From an uncultured Flavihumibacter sp. (GTDB taxonomy: Bacteria > Bacteroidota > Bacteroidia > Chitinophagales > Chitinophagaceae), in assembly GCA_946481605.1 (NCBI GenBank), contig CAMLPA010000046.1, positions 1-13,020 of the forward strand: a DNA stretch of 13,020 nucleotides, read 5' to 3'. Positions 1 through 6,921 of this stretch are shown here, piece after piece; within the stretch, counting starts at the first letter, position 1, and each line of letters starts with the position of its first letter. Both the position numbers and the translations under genes were made by a program. The notes below the pieces were generated by a model. It ran no database searches. It saw nothing but the letters and a program-made list of their open reading frames with translations, and had not been told where the DNA came from.

Positions 1-413
1 TAAAATCATACCTCAACATCCTGCTGGTGGAGATCAACCGCGGTTACGTTCCTTTAAACGAACAGGTGGCCGACAAACACAGCCAGATGATTGTTCAAAA
101 GTTTGAGCACCTGATCAACGAGAAATTCAAGGTGATGAAAGGTGTGAAGGATTACGCGGCACGGCTGTGCATTACGCCCAACTACCTGAATGCGGTGTGT
201 ACGAAAGTGACGGGTAAATCAGCAGGTGAGCATATCCGTGAGCGCATTATGCTGGAAGCGAAGAGATTACTGTTGCATTCGGACAATACGGTGAGTGAGA
301 TTGCGAGTGAGTTGAATTTTGACGATAACTCTTATTTCTGCCGATTTTTTAAGAAGTATGCGATGATAACGCCGGAGCAGTTTCGGAAGATGCACCATAA
401 TGTGGCGGTGTAG
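1..413 (+). CDS. AraC-family transcriptional regulator, C-terminal part (5' end outside window)
   Basis: This is the DNA-binding end of an AraC/XylS-type transcription factor. The frame is open to the left edge (first whole codon at 3), so the gene begins outside the window; the GTG at 27 is internal. About 136 residues are visible. They start with linker sequence (YLNILLVEINR) followed by the usual two helix-turn-helix units: the first around residues 48-80 (VKDYAARLCITPNYLNAV), the second around 97-124, with the family signature IASELNFDDNSYFCRFFKK and the closing TPEQFR. The common Gly in the 'GF' turn is Asn here (LNF), a tolerated change. Any N-terminal sensor domain, often a cupin, lies outside the window. 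The gene converges on operon 1 across a shared terminator, so it is not co-transcribed with it. It could regulate the neighbouring uptake genes, but nothing in the sequence proves that. Confidence 0.93.
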   Translation, partial: KSYLNILLVEINRGYVPLNEQVADKHSQMIVQKFEHLINEKFKVMKGVKDYAARLCITPNYLNAVCTKVTGKSAGEHIRERIMLEAKRLLLHSDNTVSEIASELNFDDNSYFCRFFKKYAMITPEQFRKMHHNVAV

Positions 414-431
414 AAGAACGATATCTATATT

Positions 432-464
432 AAAAAAGCCCGGAATGCTGTTCCGGGCTTTTTT
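432..464. terminator. Bidirectional intrinsic terminator between convergent genes
   Basis: A perfect inverted repeat: arms 432-445 and 451-464 (14 bp each) around a 5-nt loop (TGCTG). The core is GCCCGGAA/TTCCGGGC, flanked by six A on the left and six T on the right. Read on either strand it gives a GC-rich hairpin followed by a U run. It sits 19 bp after the stop of the AraC-type gene (+) and 16 bp after the stop of the operon 1 lipoprotein gene (-), so it should terminate both. Confidence 0.93.
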
Positions 465-479
465 AATGTATAACTCATT

Positions 480-1295
480 TTATCTCTCCATTGACATTGT
501 ATATCTATCGAATATACCTGAAGGTGTAAAAAGATCGATATACAAAGTAATGCTTCCTGAGCAAAAAGTGAATGTGCTTGTTGTACCTGGTGTTGATCGT
601 ATTGAAAGGGGTTCGCCTCCTACGGTGAACCCGGTTGCCTGTTCGGGAATATTTGCAGTGAACACTCCAGGAGTGCTCCATTCAAAATTAACATCAGCAG
701 AAATTCCTGCTGCATAAATATTATTCACCACCGCAGTTCCACTTGTAGCTCCGGTAGAAGAAGGAGATGATATGGAAGAACCATAGGCACCAGGATAAGG
801 AATATCAAGTGTATTGTTATAATCACCAGCCATATCTCCAATGTTAACATCTTCTTCCACACATGCTCCGCGAAGGATCAACGTAAATTTGGAATTAAAA
901 TTTGCCGTTGGCACACCCTCTGCTGAAATGGTAAATTCCAGGGTGTCCTTTCTTGGATTAATGTATTGATTGTAATTACCTGAAAGAACAAGTGTATCTA
1001 CCGCCTCTCCGGCAGGAATCACTATAGCTTTGGTATTGATCGTATAGTGTGTTCCTTCCACGGCTGATCTTGACGCAATTGAAACACTAATAGTTCGATC
1101 CACGCCTGATACTGCAGTCAATCCAATTGGAATCTTGTAGGTCAATCCCGGTGAAACGATTCTGAATGATTCAGTGGCAGAAGGTGTAGCAAAGAAAACT
1201 TCCTGCTCCACATTAAACTCCTGGTCTTTCAGGCAGGATGAAAAAGTGACAGCTGAGAGAAGTGCTATTGCAGCTAGCTTATTTAAAATTTTCAT
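480..1295 (-). CDS. SusCD-associated lipoprotein (DUF4843/Calx-beta-like), operon 1
   Basis: Predicted lipoprotein of 271 residues, last gene of operon 1. A signal peptide ends in a lipobox (FSSC) with the lipidated cysteine at 21. Residues after it (LKDQE) are charged, as in Bacteroidota lipoproteins sent to the cell surface. Residues of roughly 35-140 resemble the DUF4843/Calx-beta-like domain of third lipoproteins in Sus-type loci: YKIPIGLTAV, a run with AVEGTHYTI, then IPAGEAVDTL and RKDTLEFTIS. The second half (about 145-271) is a separate beta-rich module beginning at Cys145; a second cysteine lies at 245, and both are matched in the operon 2 paralogue. The gene starts 43 bp after the susD-like stop, so it is probably co-transcribed. 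Known relatives lack catalytic activity and may help bind ligand at the surface; that role is inference. The family name is recalled from motif pattern, not searched. Confidence 0.85.
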   Translation of the reverse strand: MKILNKLAAIALLSAVTFSSCLKDQEFNVEQEVFFATPSATESFRIVSPGLTYKIPIGLTAVSGVDRTISVSIASRSAVEGTHYTINTKAIVIPAGEAVDTLVLSGNYNQYINPRKDTLEFTISAEGVPTANFNSKFTLILRGACVEEDVNIGDMAGDYNNTLDIPYPGAYGSSISSPSSTGATSGTAVVNNIYAAGISADVNFEWSTPGVFTANIPEQATGFTVGGEPLSIRSTPGTTSTFTFCSGSITLYIDLFTPSGIFDRYTMSMER

Positions 1296-1338
1296 GATTT
1301 AGTTTTAAGATTACTTAATATGAAAGTAATTATCATGT

Positions 1339-2835
1339 CTAGTTATATCCAGGATTTGGTACCATATTACCGTTCACATTTGTTTCAGCAAATGGGATAG
1401 GTAAGTTCCATTGACGGGCAGATGATGTTAGTGTACATTCACCTGACGGTGTAACTGATGGATTTCCACAAGCCCCAGTACGTACGATCGACTTAGAAGT
1501 TCTCTTAAGGTCAAAAAACCTGTGTCCTTCACCAACCAACTCTCTTCTCCTTTCGTTCTGTATCGCGTTTAAAAGCGCATCACCGGATAAGGATTCATCA
1601 ACATAACCTCCAATCCGGTTTGACCGGATAAAATTAAGATCCTGCATTGCTGGAACTGGCTGGCTGTTTCTTGCTCTTGCTTCCGCACGGATAAGATACA
1701 TTTCACCAGTTCTGTAAACGGGGAAGTTTGCGTTACCGTCGATAACTCCATTCTTACCGGCATATTTATACAAAACCAATCTGTTCCCAAATGGGCCATT
1801 AAGTGTGGCAAAAAAAGCATCATACCTCATATCATTGCTTCGTATTAGGCCCGAAGTTCCATCCATCGTAGCAATCTCCGGCACAGGCGCGTACGCGCTT
1901 CTGTTGTTCTGTGCAAAATAGACAGAGCCCCCTGGGCCTCCTTGTCCTGCGTCAAATTGCACATTCCAAATAATTTCTCCAGCGGCGGTTCCATTATACA
2001 TTCCCTGGAAAGCTGCATCATCTCCATAAGTTACCAGCGGGCGAAGATTAATCGCATTAGTTGCCGCCGTAGCAGCCTCTCCCCACATTCCCGCATATAG
2101 GTAGGCTCTGGCCTGAATGGCATAAACACCAGCCAAATCAATAAAAGACCTTGTAGCTTCTCCACCTGGATTAATGTCAGTGTCAACATTAGCTAGCAGG
2201 CCTTGAGCGGCCGTAAGGTCCGCGAAAAGTTCATTATAGAAATTCTGCACAGTTAATCTGGCTGGTTTAACGGATGTTGACACGAGAAACTCTTTCACAT
2301 ACGGAACAGCCAACTCTGTACTATTTCTGACAAAGGCCTGACCAAAAAATCTCAACAGGTCAAAATGAGCATGTGCCCTGATGGCATAGGCCTGACCTTT
2401 TAATCTGTTAACCTTTTTCTGATTTTCGGGAGTAGCAAATTTATCCGCATCCCGAATCACGATATTTGCCCTGCCTATGATGGCGTAGGGAGCCGTGAAA
2501 AGTCCTTCAACAATGGATTGGTCTACGTTATAAAGCCAGTCGGACATTACTCTGTAGTTAGCAAGAGACTCAATTGTCTCGATGAGGTTATCACTCATCA
2601 TATCTGGTAACGTTGCCCATCCGCCACCATCAGCGTCTCCATAATAATAATCTGACCGGAAGCCACCATATGCACCCAAAAGCACCTGCTCTACCTGTTC
2701 TAAATTAGACGGATTGGTGATTGCGTCGAGGTTAAACTCCGGAGTAAGTTCAACGACTTCCTTTTTGGTACAGGATGTCACCATCAGTAACATCACTGTG
2801 ATAACCGTAAAACTATATTGAAATAATTTCTTCAT
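1339..2835 (-). CDS. SusD/RagB-family nutrient-binding outer-membrane lipoprotein, operon 1
   Basis: SusD-like lipoprotein of 498 residues, the normal family length. It should sit as a lid over the SusC barrel encoded just upstream and capture substrate outside the cell. The signal peptide ends in lipobox VTSC with the lipidated cysteine at 22. The N-terminal half carries the helical TPR-like scaffold typical of SusD (for example the GQAYAIRAHAHFDLLRFFG stretch and the ARAYLYAGMWGEA segment). The C-terminal half has the family hallmark ERRRELVGEGHRFFDLKR at about 428-445 and ends with LPIPFAETN and NPGYN, the standard SusD terminus. It starts 20 bp after the susC-like stop, as expected for translationally linked partners. 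Sequence alone does not reveal the ligand; no polysaccharide enzyme is nearby. The start is fixed by the signal peptide. Confidence 0.95.
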   Translation of the reverse strand: MKKLFQYSFTVITVMLLMVTSCTKKEVVELTPEFNLDAITNPSNLEQVEQVLLGAYGGFRSDYYYGDADGGGWATLPDMMSDNLIETIESLANYRVMSDWLYNVDQSIVEGLFTAPYAIIGRANIVIRDADKFATPENQKKVNRLKGQAYAIRAHAHFDLLRFFGQAFVRNSTELAVPYVKEFLVSTSVKPARLTVQNFYNELFADLTAAQGLLANVDTDINPGGEATRSFIDLAGVYAIQARAYLYAGMWGEAATAATNAINLRPLVTYGDDAAFQGMYNGTAAGEIIWNVQFDAGQGGPGGSVYFAQNNRSAYAPVPEIATMDGTSGLIRSNDMRYDAFFATLNGPFGNRLVLYKYAGKNGVIDGNANFPVYRTGEMYLIRAEARARNSQPVPAMQDLNFIRSNRIGGYVDESLSGDALLNAIQNERRRELVGEGHRFFDLKRTSKSIVRTGACGNPSVTPSGECTLTSSARQWNLPIPFAETNVNGNMVPNPGYN

Positions 2836-2855
2836 AAAAACATGCTTTAATGAGG

Positions 2856-5816
2856 TTAGAAACCAATTGACAGGCCAACAGTTGTTTGTACCAGGGCAGG
2901 ATAATATGATCCTTGGGGCACAGCAAGTGAACCCTCCGGATCAAACGATCTGAACTTTGTTGCAGTCCACCAGTTTTGTCCCTGCACAAATATTCTTGCG
3001 GAGCGAAACTTGATTTTATCCAACACATCGTTAGGAAGGTTATACCCGAGTGTTACATTTCTTAATCGGAAAAAACCTCCATCTTCCAGGAACCTTGTTG
3101 TGCTGGACTGGAAGGCGTTTCCTCCCGCTGATGATGCGCGCGGCACATCGGTAACATCGCCTGGATTTTTCCACTCACGTAAAAGATCTACAACAAGATT
3201 ATCCGCAAGATATGATGGGTTGGTAAGATTAAGGATTTCATTGTTATACACTTGTCTGTCAAGGAAGAAATTCAGCTGGGCGCTTAAATCAAATCCTTTG
3301 TAGGCAACAGTTGTTGAAACCGCTCCAAACCAGGGAGCATTAGAAGTACCAAGTATAACTTTGTCGGCAGTCCTGTAGGTTTGAGTAAGTTTGCCATCCG
3401 CAGTGTAATACAATGCATTGCCATTCGCCGCATTTACACCTGCGTATTGTACCAGGAAGAAGCTGTTTAGCGGTCTTCCGATAGCAAGAATCTGCGTGCC
3501 AGAAATTACGGAATCTTCAGGCAAATCCATTATCCTACTCTCATTATAGGTAATATTTCCTTCTATTGTAAAACGAAAATCCTTTGTTTTTACTACATCA
3601 CCTTTCAACATCACTTCAACCCCCCTGTTCCTTAATTCACCTTCATTCCCTGGTATTGTACTAAACCCTGTAGTGAGAGACACCGGTAAATCGTAGAACA
3701 GGTTTTTGGTAAGCCTGTTGTAAACATCAACAGAACCAGATATTCTGTTATTAAGGAAACCAAAGTCAATTCCGACATTTGTTGTTGCATTTGTTTCCCA
3801 ACGGTATTCCAGATTCCCGGGCGTTGCTACAGACAAACCATTCTGACCCGCATAAGAAGTCCTGCCAAACAATGGGAACTGACCGAAATCGCCTTCAGCT
3901 GTATTGTTATTACCGTTGGTTCCATAGGAAGCCCTTAAGCGGAGATCGCTCAGAAAGTTCACATTAGACATGAAATCTTCTTGGATAACGGCCCATGAAA
4001 AACCTACTGAACCAAAATTAGCATACCTGTTATTTAAGCCAAAACGGGAAGACCCATCTCTTCTTGCAACAAGAGTAAGAAAATACTTATCCATGAAACC
4101 ATAGTTCACAGTAGCAAAAAAAGATTGAATCCCGTTTCGGGTTCCGCCTCCTGTAACAGCGGGAATGAAACCATTCGTAGCGTTTCCTGGAGTAATGCCA
4201 AACTCATTTGTGAAGCCATTTGTAAGACCGTAACCTGTAAAGCCGAAATTGCGGTAATTAGTCTTTACAACCTCATTATAGAGACCCGCTTCCAACTCAT
4301 GATCACCAAAAGTTGTCCTATAATTGATTGAAGTAGTACCTGTGTACCTGAAGTTTCTGTTCATATTGCGTGCAAGGCTACCTTGTGTTCCATTCGCCTG
4401 AGTTCCAGTATATGTTTCGCGATCATAATAAACAGATGTTTCATTACCGGTAAAATCGCCGCCCCAATTGGTTCTTGCACTAAGGCCTTTTAAAAAAGGG
4501 AAGTGATATTCAAGGTATGCGGTACCAACACCTTTGAATTGCAGGGAACTTCTTTGATTCAGAAAAAGCTCCATCGCTCCATTAGGCTGACCTGAAAGCA
4601 AGGTGCCATCGCCGCCAAGCGCCTGATACTCTCCTGTAACGGGGTCGCGGGGTCGGTCGTATGGATTGGACCATCTCATCGCGTTTAGGGGTGATCCGAT
4701 ATAAACATCGTTCTCTCTGGTGTTGGTAATTCTGGAAAACCCTCCCATCAGATTAACACCGAAGCGCCAGTTTTTAATATTATTGTCCACGTTTACCCTT
4801 GCTGTGTACCTTCTCAATCCTGTGGTTCTCACGATGCCTTCCTGATCCATGTAAGAAAGCGAAGCGAATACACGGGAGTTCTGGTTGCCTCCGGATGCGC
4901 TTAGCATATGCTGATGTGTAACTCCGGTCGTAAATAGTGTCCCCTTCCAGTCCGCATCTACCAAACGTAGGCTGTCCGCCTGAGCATTTGTCCATTGATT
5001 AGGATTACCGCGTTGAAGTTCATAAGTGATTTTTTGATCGCTGTTCATCACTTCTATCCTGTCCTTGGGGAGATTACTGAAGCCCACCTGCGCATCATAA
5101 TTTAGCATAAGTTGGCCAGACCTGCCCTTGCGTGTTGTGATAACTATTACACCATTTCCCCCTCTTGAACCGTATACTGCTGTAGCCGTAGCGTCTTTTA
5201 GGATTTCAACACGCTCAAAATCACCTTGGTTAAGGCTTGCAAAGTCAGCTGCATTAATTTCAATTCCATCCATGATATAAAGCGGAACATTTCCACCATT
5301 TATTGATCCATTACCTCTGATACGCACAACAGCGTTAGCACCAGGCTGACCACTGTTGGCAACAGCGGAAACACCTGCCGCTTTACCCTGAAGTGCCTGA
5401 TCAAAAGAGCCAAGCGGCTGCCTTTTCAAATCTTCCACGCCCACGTTAACCGAGGCACCACTGAATTTCTTCTTTTGAACGGAAGTATAACCGGTAATTA
5501 CAACATCCTCAAGACTTTCATTTTCCGGCACCAGAGCAACATTATAATTATTTGCGCTGCGTGTAAGATTGACAGTTTGAACCTTAAAGCCAATACTGGT
5601 AACTTCTAACTGAGCGGTTGATGAAGGAACAGATAAAGAGAATAGACCTTCTTCATTTGTGGTTGTACCTGTTGTGGAGCCTTTAATTACCACGGAAGCA
5701 TTGGGAATTGGGCTTCCCTTCTCATCAAATACCTTTCCCGTAATTGTCCTGTTTTGGGCGTAAGCACTGCCCAAAACGGCAATTACTCCTAGCAGGAGTA
5801 ATACAAGTTTTCTCAT
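2856..5816 (-). CDS. SusC/RagA-family TonB-dependent outer-membrane transporter, operon 1
   Basis: A 986-residue TonB-dependent importer that moves ligand delivered by its SusD partner across the outer membrane, powered by TonB-ExbB-ExbD. Signal peptide 1-20 is cleaved after AYA. Next comes a carboxypeptidase-regulatory-like domain (about 22-97; TGKVFDEKGSPIPNASVVIKG), then the TonB-box region LEDVVITGY (102-110) and the plug (to about 231) with the SusC signature PLYIMDGIEIN...VEILKDATATAVYGSRGGNGVIVITTRKG. The remainder is the beta-barrel, closing with LSIGF; the terminal Phe is the usual outer-membrane assembly signal. There is no STN domain between signal peptide and regulatory-like domain, so anti-sigma signalling is unlikely. 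It is the first gene of operon 1, behind a TAnnTTTG element. The first codons are nearly identical to those of the operon 2 homologue although the rest has diverged. Confidence 0.96.
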   Translation of the reverse strand: MRKLVLLLLGVIAVLGSAYAQNRTITGKVFDEKGSPIPNASVVIKGSTTGTTTNEEGLFSLSVPSSTAQLEVTSIGFKVQTVNLTRSANNYNVALVPENESLEDVVITGYTSVQKKKFSGASVNVGVEDLKRQPLGSFDQALQGKAAGVSAVANSGQPGANAVVRIRGNGSINGGNVPLYIMDGIEINAADFASLNQGDFERVEILKDATATAVYGSRGGNGVIVITTRKGRSGQLMLNYDAQVGFSNLPKDRIEVMNSDQKITYELQRGNPNQWTNAQADSLRLVDADWKGTLFTTGVTHQHMLSASGGNQNSRVFASLSYMDQEGIVRTTGLRRYTARVNVDNNIKNWRFGVNLMGGFSRITNTRENDVYIGSPLNAMRWSNPYDRPRDPVTGEYQALGGDGTLLSGQPNGAMELFLNQRSSLQFKGVGTAYLEYHFPFLKGLSARTNWGGDFTGNETSVYYDRETYTGTQANGTQGSLARNMNRNFRYTGTTSINYRTTFGDHELEAGLYNEVVKTNYRNFGFTGYGLTNGFTNEFGITPGNATNGFIPAVTGGGTRNGIQSFFATVNYGFMDKYFLTLVARRDGSSRFGLNNRYANFGSVGFSWAVIQEDFMSNVNFLSDLRLRASYGTNGNNNTAEGDFGQFPLFGRTSYAGQNGLSVATPGNLEYRWETNATTNVGIDFGFLNNRISGSVDVYNRLTKNLFYDLPVSLTTGFSTIPGNEGELRNRGVEVMLKGDVVKTKDFRFTIEGNITYNESRIMDLPEDSVISGTQILAIGRPLNSFFLVQYAGVNAANGNALYYTADGKLTQTYRTADKVILGTSNAPWFGAVSTTVAYKGFDLSAQLNFFLDRQVYNNEILNLTNPSYLADNLVVDLLREWKNPGDVTDVPRASSAGGNAFQSSTTRFLEDGGFFRLRNVTLGYNLPNDVLDKIKFRSARIFVQGQNWWTATKFRSFDPEGSLAVPQGSYYPALVQTTVGLSIGF
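5794..5816 (-). repeat. 23-bp start-codon repeat, copy 1 (operon 1 susC)
   Basis: These 23 bases, from the ATG of the operon 1 susC-like gene into its signal peptide, are identical to 11379-11401. They encode MRKLVLL. Only shorter blocks of identity continue further into the gene. Confidence 0.9.
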
Positions 5817-5850
5817 AATGATGTTTAATTTAAGTGAAAATCCAGCCTTC

Positions 5851-5889
5851 TTAGCGCGTTTTTAACCAACGGTTAACGCTAATTTAACG
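5851..5889. promoter_or_regulatory. Phased TTAAC triple repeat overlapping an imperfect stem, operon 1 leader
   Basis: TTAAC occurs at 5862, 5873 and 5884, exactly 11 bp apart, followed by C, G and G. Overlapping it is an inverted repeat: TTAACC (5862-5867), 3-nt loop AAC, GGTTAA (5871-5876). It is extended outward by TTAGCG (5851-5856) and CGCTAA (5877-5882) with a 5-nt one-sided bulge at 5857-5861. The block lies just downstream (on the - strand) of the candidate -7 element, covering roughly the first 40 transcribed bases, about 35 bp before the susC ATG. It could be an operator for a protein binding one helix turn apart, or a leader RNA stem. Function is inferred. Confidence 0.5.
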
Positions 5890-5898
5890 GATAGACTG

Positions 5899-5906
5899 CA
5901 AATTTA
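5899..5906 (-). promoter_or_regulatory. Candidate operon 1 promoter, Bacteroidota -7 element
   Basis: On the - strand this reads TAAATTTG, a full match to the Bacteroidota primary-sigma -7 consensus TAnnTTTG. No good -33 TTTG/TTG box is present; the nearest is TTTC at 5924-5927, 17 bp upstream. Transcription would begin near 5890-5894, giving a leader of about 75-80 nt before the susC-like start at 5816. The weak -33 may mean that the promoter needs an activator. Confidence 0.6.
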
Positions 5907-5943
5907 ACAATTTCGCTGCTTGGGAAACTGGGTAAAAATTTGC

Positions 5944-5982
5944 AAAAAAAAATTAAACATATCATGAGCTTGCATCATGATA
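5944..5982 (-). terminator. Palindrome with downstream U run: second terminator or operator
   Basis: A perfect inverted repeat, TATCATGA (5960-5967) and TCATGATA (5975-5982), with a 7-nt spacer. On the - strand it is followed after 7 nt by nine T (5944-5952). It lies after the stronger hairpin at 5994-6029, so it could be a back-up terminator for operon 2. Equally, an 8-bp-arm palindrome centred about 70 bp upstream of the operon 1 -7 element could be an operator. The weak stem and the gap before the U run leave this open. Confidence 0.4.
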
Positions 5983-5993
5983 AGGATAGTAAA

Positions 5994-6029
5994 GAGAGGC
6001 CGTCTTAAAAGTATTTGAGGCGGCCTCTC
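5994..6029 (-). terminator. Probable terminator of operon 2
   Basis: A long stem: arms 5994-6009 and 6014-6029 around a 4-nt loop. Nine bp at the base (GAGAGGCCG/CGGCCTCTC) are perfect; the upper part has two A-C mismatches in the - strand RNA, where + strand RNA would form G-U pairs. The U tract in the - direction is only three bases. It begins 16 bp after the stop of the operon 2 lipoprotein gene. The stem is strong, but the poor U run lowers confidence that it acts as a classical intrinsic terminator. Confidence 0.7.
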
Positions 6030-6045
6030 GGGAAATATTCAAACT

Positions 6046-6885
6046 TTATTTCTTAACAAGCGTAGTAGTATATTTTCCAAAACTACCTGCCGCCACAGTT
6101 ACTTCATAGCCGATCGTGAATTTATTTTCACAACTGGAGAAAGTTCCTGATCCATTTGCTTTTACAGTAGATTGTCCATAAGTCGAATGAACAAACCAGT
6201 TTTGAGTAGCTACATTGGTGGTGAAACTTGCTGGATTAGTCCAGTTCAGGCTTATATCAAACGATGCGCTGTAACCCCAAAGGCCTGAGATCGCAATTTT
6301 CCCGGTTGTTCCTGAAACTGTGCCTGCAGTCATAAATACGTCATAAGGACCGCCATCCGGAGCGCCATTGTAATAATCCTGAGCAGTGTATGCTCCGGTA
6401 AAAGAGGCGAGGTTAACATCACAGTATTTCTGCAATACAACTGTATATTGATCTGACCCGGCAAGAGGCGCCACATCACTGTTGGCAATTTTGAAAATCA
6501 GTGTATCCTTTCTGGTACCTGAAATCGGGTAACCGGCAAAAATACCTTTTAATTCAATAGTGTCTACTGATGAACCTGCAGGGATTGTCAATGTTTTATT
6601 GGCGATGGTATATTGCTGCCCTTCCACAGCGCCTGAAGGGGAACTGACAGAAAAATTTATATTCCTGTTCACATTAGACACCACTGTAGTTCCTACCGGA
6701 ATTTTAAATACAGAAGAGCTGGTATTTGTGATGAAGTATGCACCAGTTGTGGAAGCGTTTCCAAAAGAAACCAGCTCCTGATTGGGAATTACGACGCCAT
6801 CATTCTTTTTACAACTGTTCAAAATAACCGCAAGCGATCCGCAGAACGCGAGCATTAAAATGTATGTTCCGAATTTATTTCTCAT
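6046..6885 (-). CDS. SusCD-associated lipoprotein (DUF4843/Calx-beta-like), operon 2
   Basis: Predicted lipoprotein of 279 residues, last gene of operon 2 and paralogue of the operon 1 lipoprotein. The signal peptide ends in lipobox LNSC, lipidated cysteine at 25, followed by KKND, a charged stretch suited to surface export. The first half repeats the paralogue's pattern: FKIPVGTTVVSNVNRNINFSV, AVEGQQYTI, IPAGSSVDTIEL, RKDTLIFKIA. The second half (from about Cys155) is a beta-rich domain with a second cysteine at 252 (FSSCENKF), matching Cys145/Cys245 of the paralogue; a disulfide is plausible. Outside these motifs the two proteins differ, most of all in the C-terminal half. It starts 36 bp after the susD-like stop and precedes the hairpin at 5994-6029. 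A ligand-binding accessory role is inference; no catalytic motif is seen. Confidence 0.85.
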   Translation of the reverse strand: MRNKFGTYILMLAFCGSLAVILNSCKKNDGVVIPNQELVSFGNASTTGAYFITNTSSSVFKIPVGTTVVSNVNRNINFSVSSPSGAVEGQQYTIANKTLTIPAGSSVDTIELKGIFAGYPISGTRKDTLIFKIANSDVAPLAGSDQYTVVLQKYCDVNLASFTGAYTAQDYYNGAPDGGPYDVFMTAGTVSGTTGKIAISGLWGYSASFDISLNWTNPASFTTNVATQNWFVHSTYGQSTVKANGSGTFSSCENKFTIGYEVTVAAGSFGKYTTTLVKK

Positions 6886-6921
6886 GATTTACATATTTTA
6901 CTCTTTCGCAGTACTGAATAA

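Noticed and set aside
27..29. GTG as the start of the AraC-type gene
   Set aside because: The frame is open upstream to the window edge with linker-like sequence; the true start is outside.
400..717. Open frame on the + strand after the AraC-type gene
   Set aside because: It runs through the terminator hairpin and antisense to the operon 1 lipoprotein, with no recognisable motif.
2813..3028. Short - strand frame across the susC/susD junction
   Set aside because: It overlaps the C-terminus of the SusC-like protein, including the conserved barrel end, in another frame.
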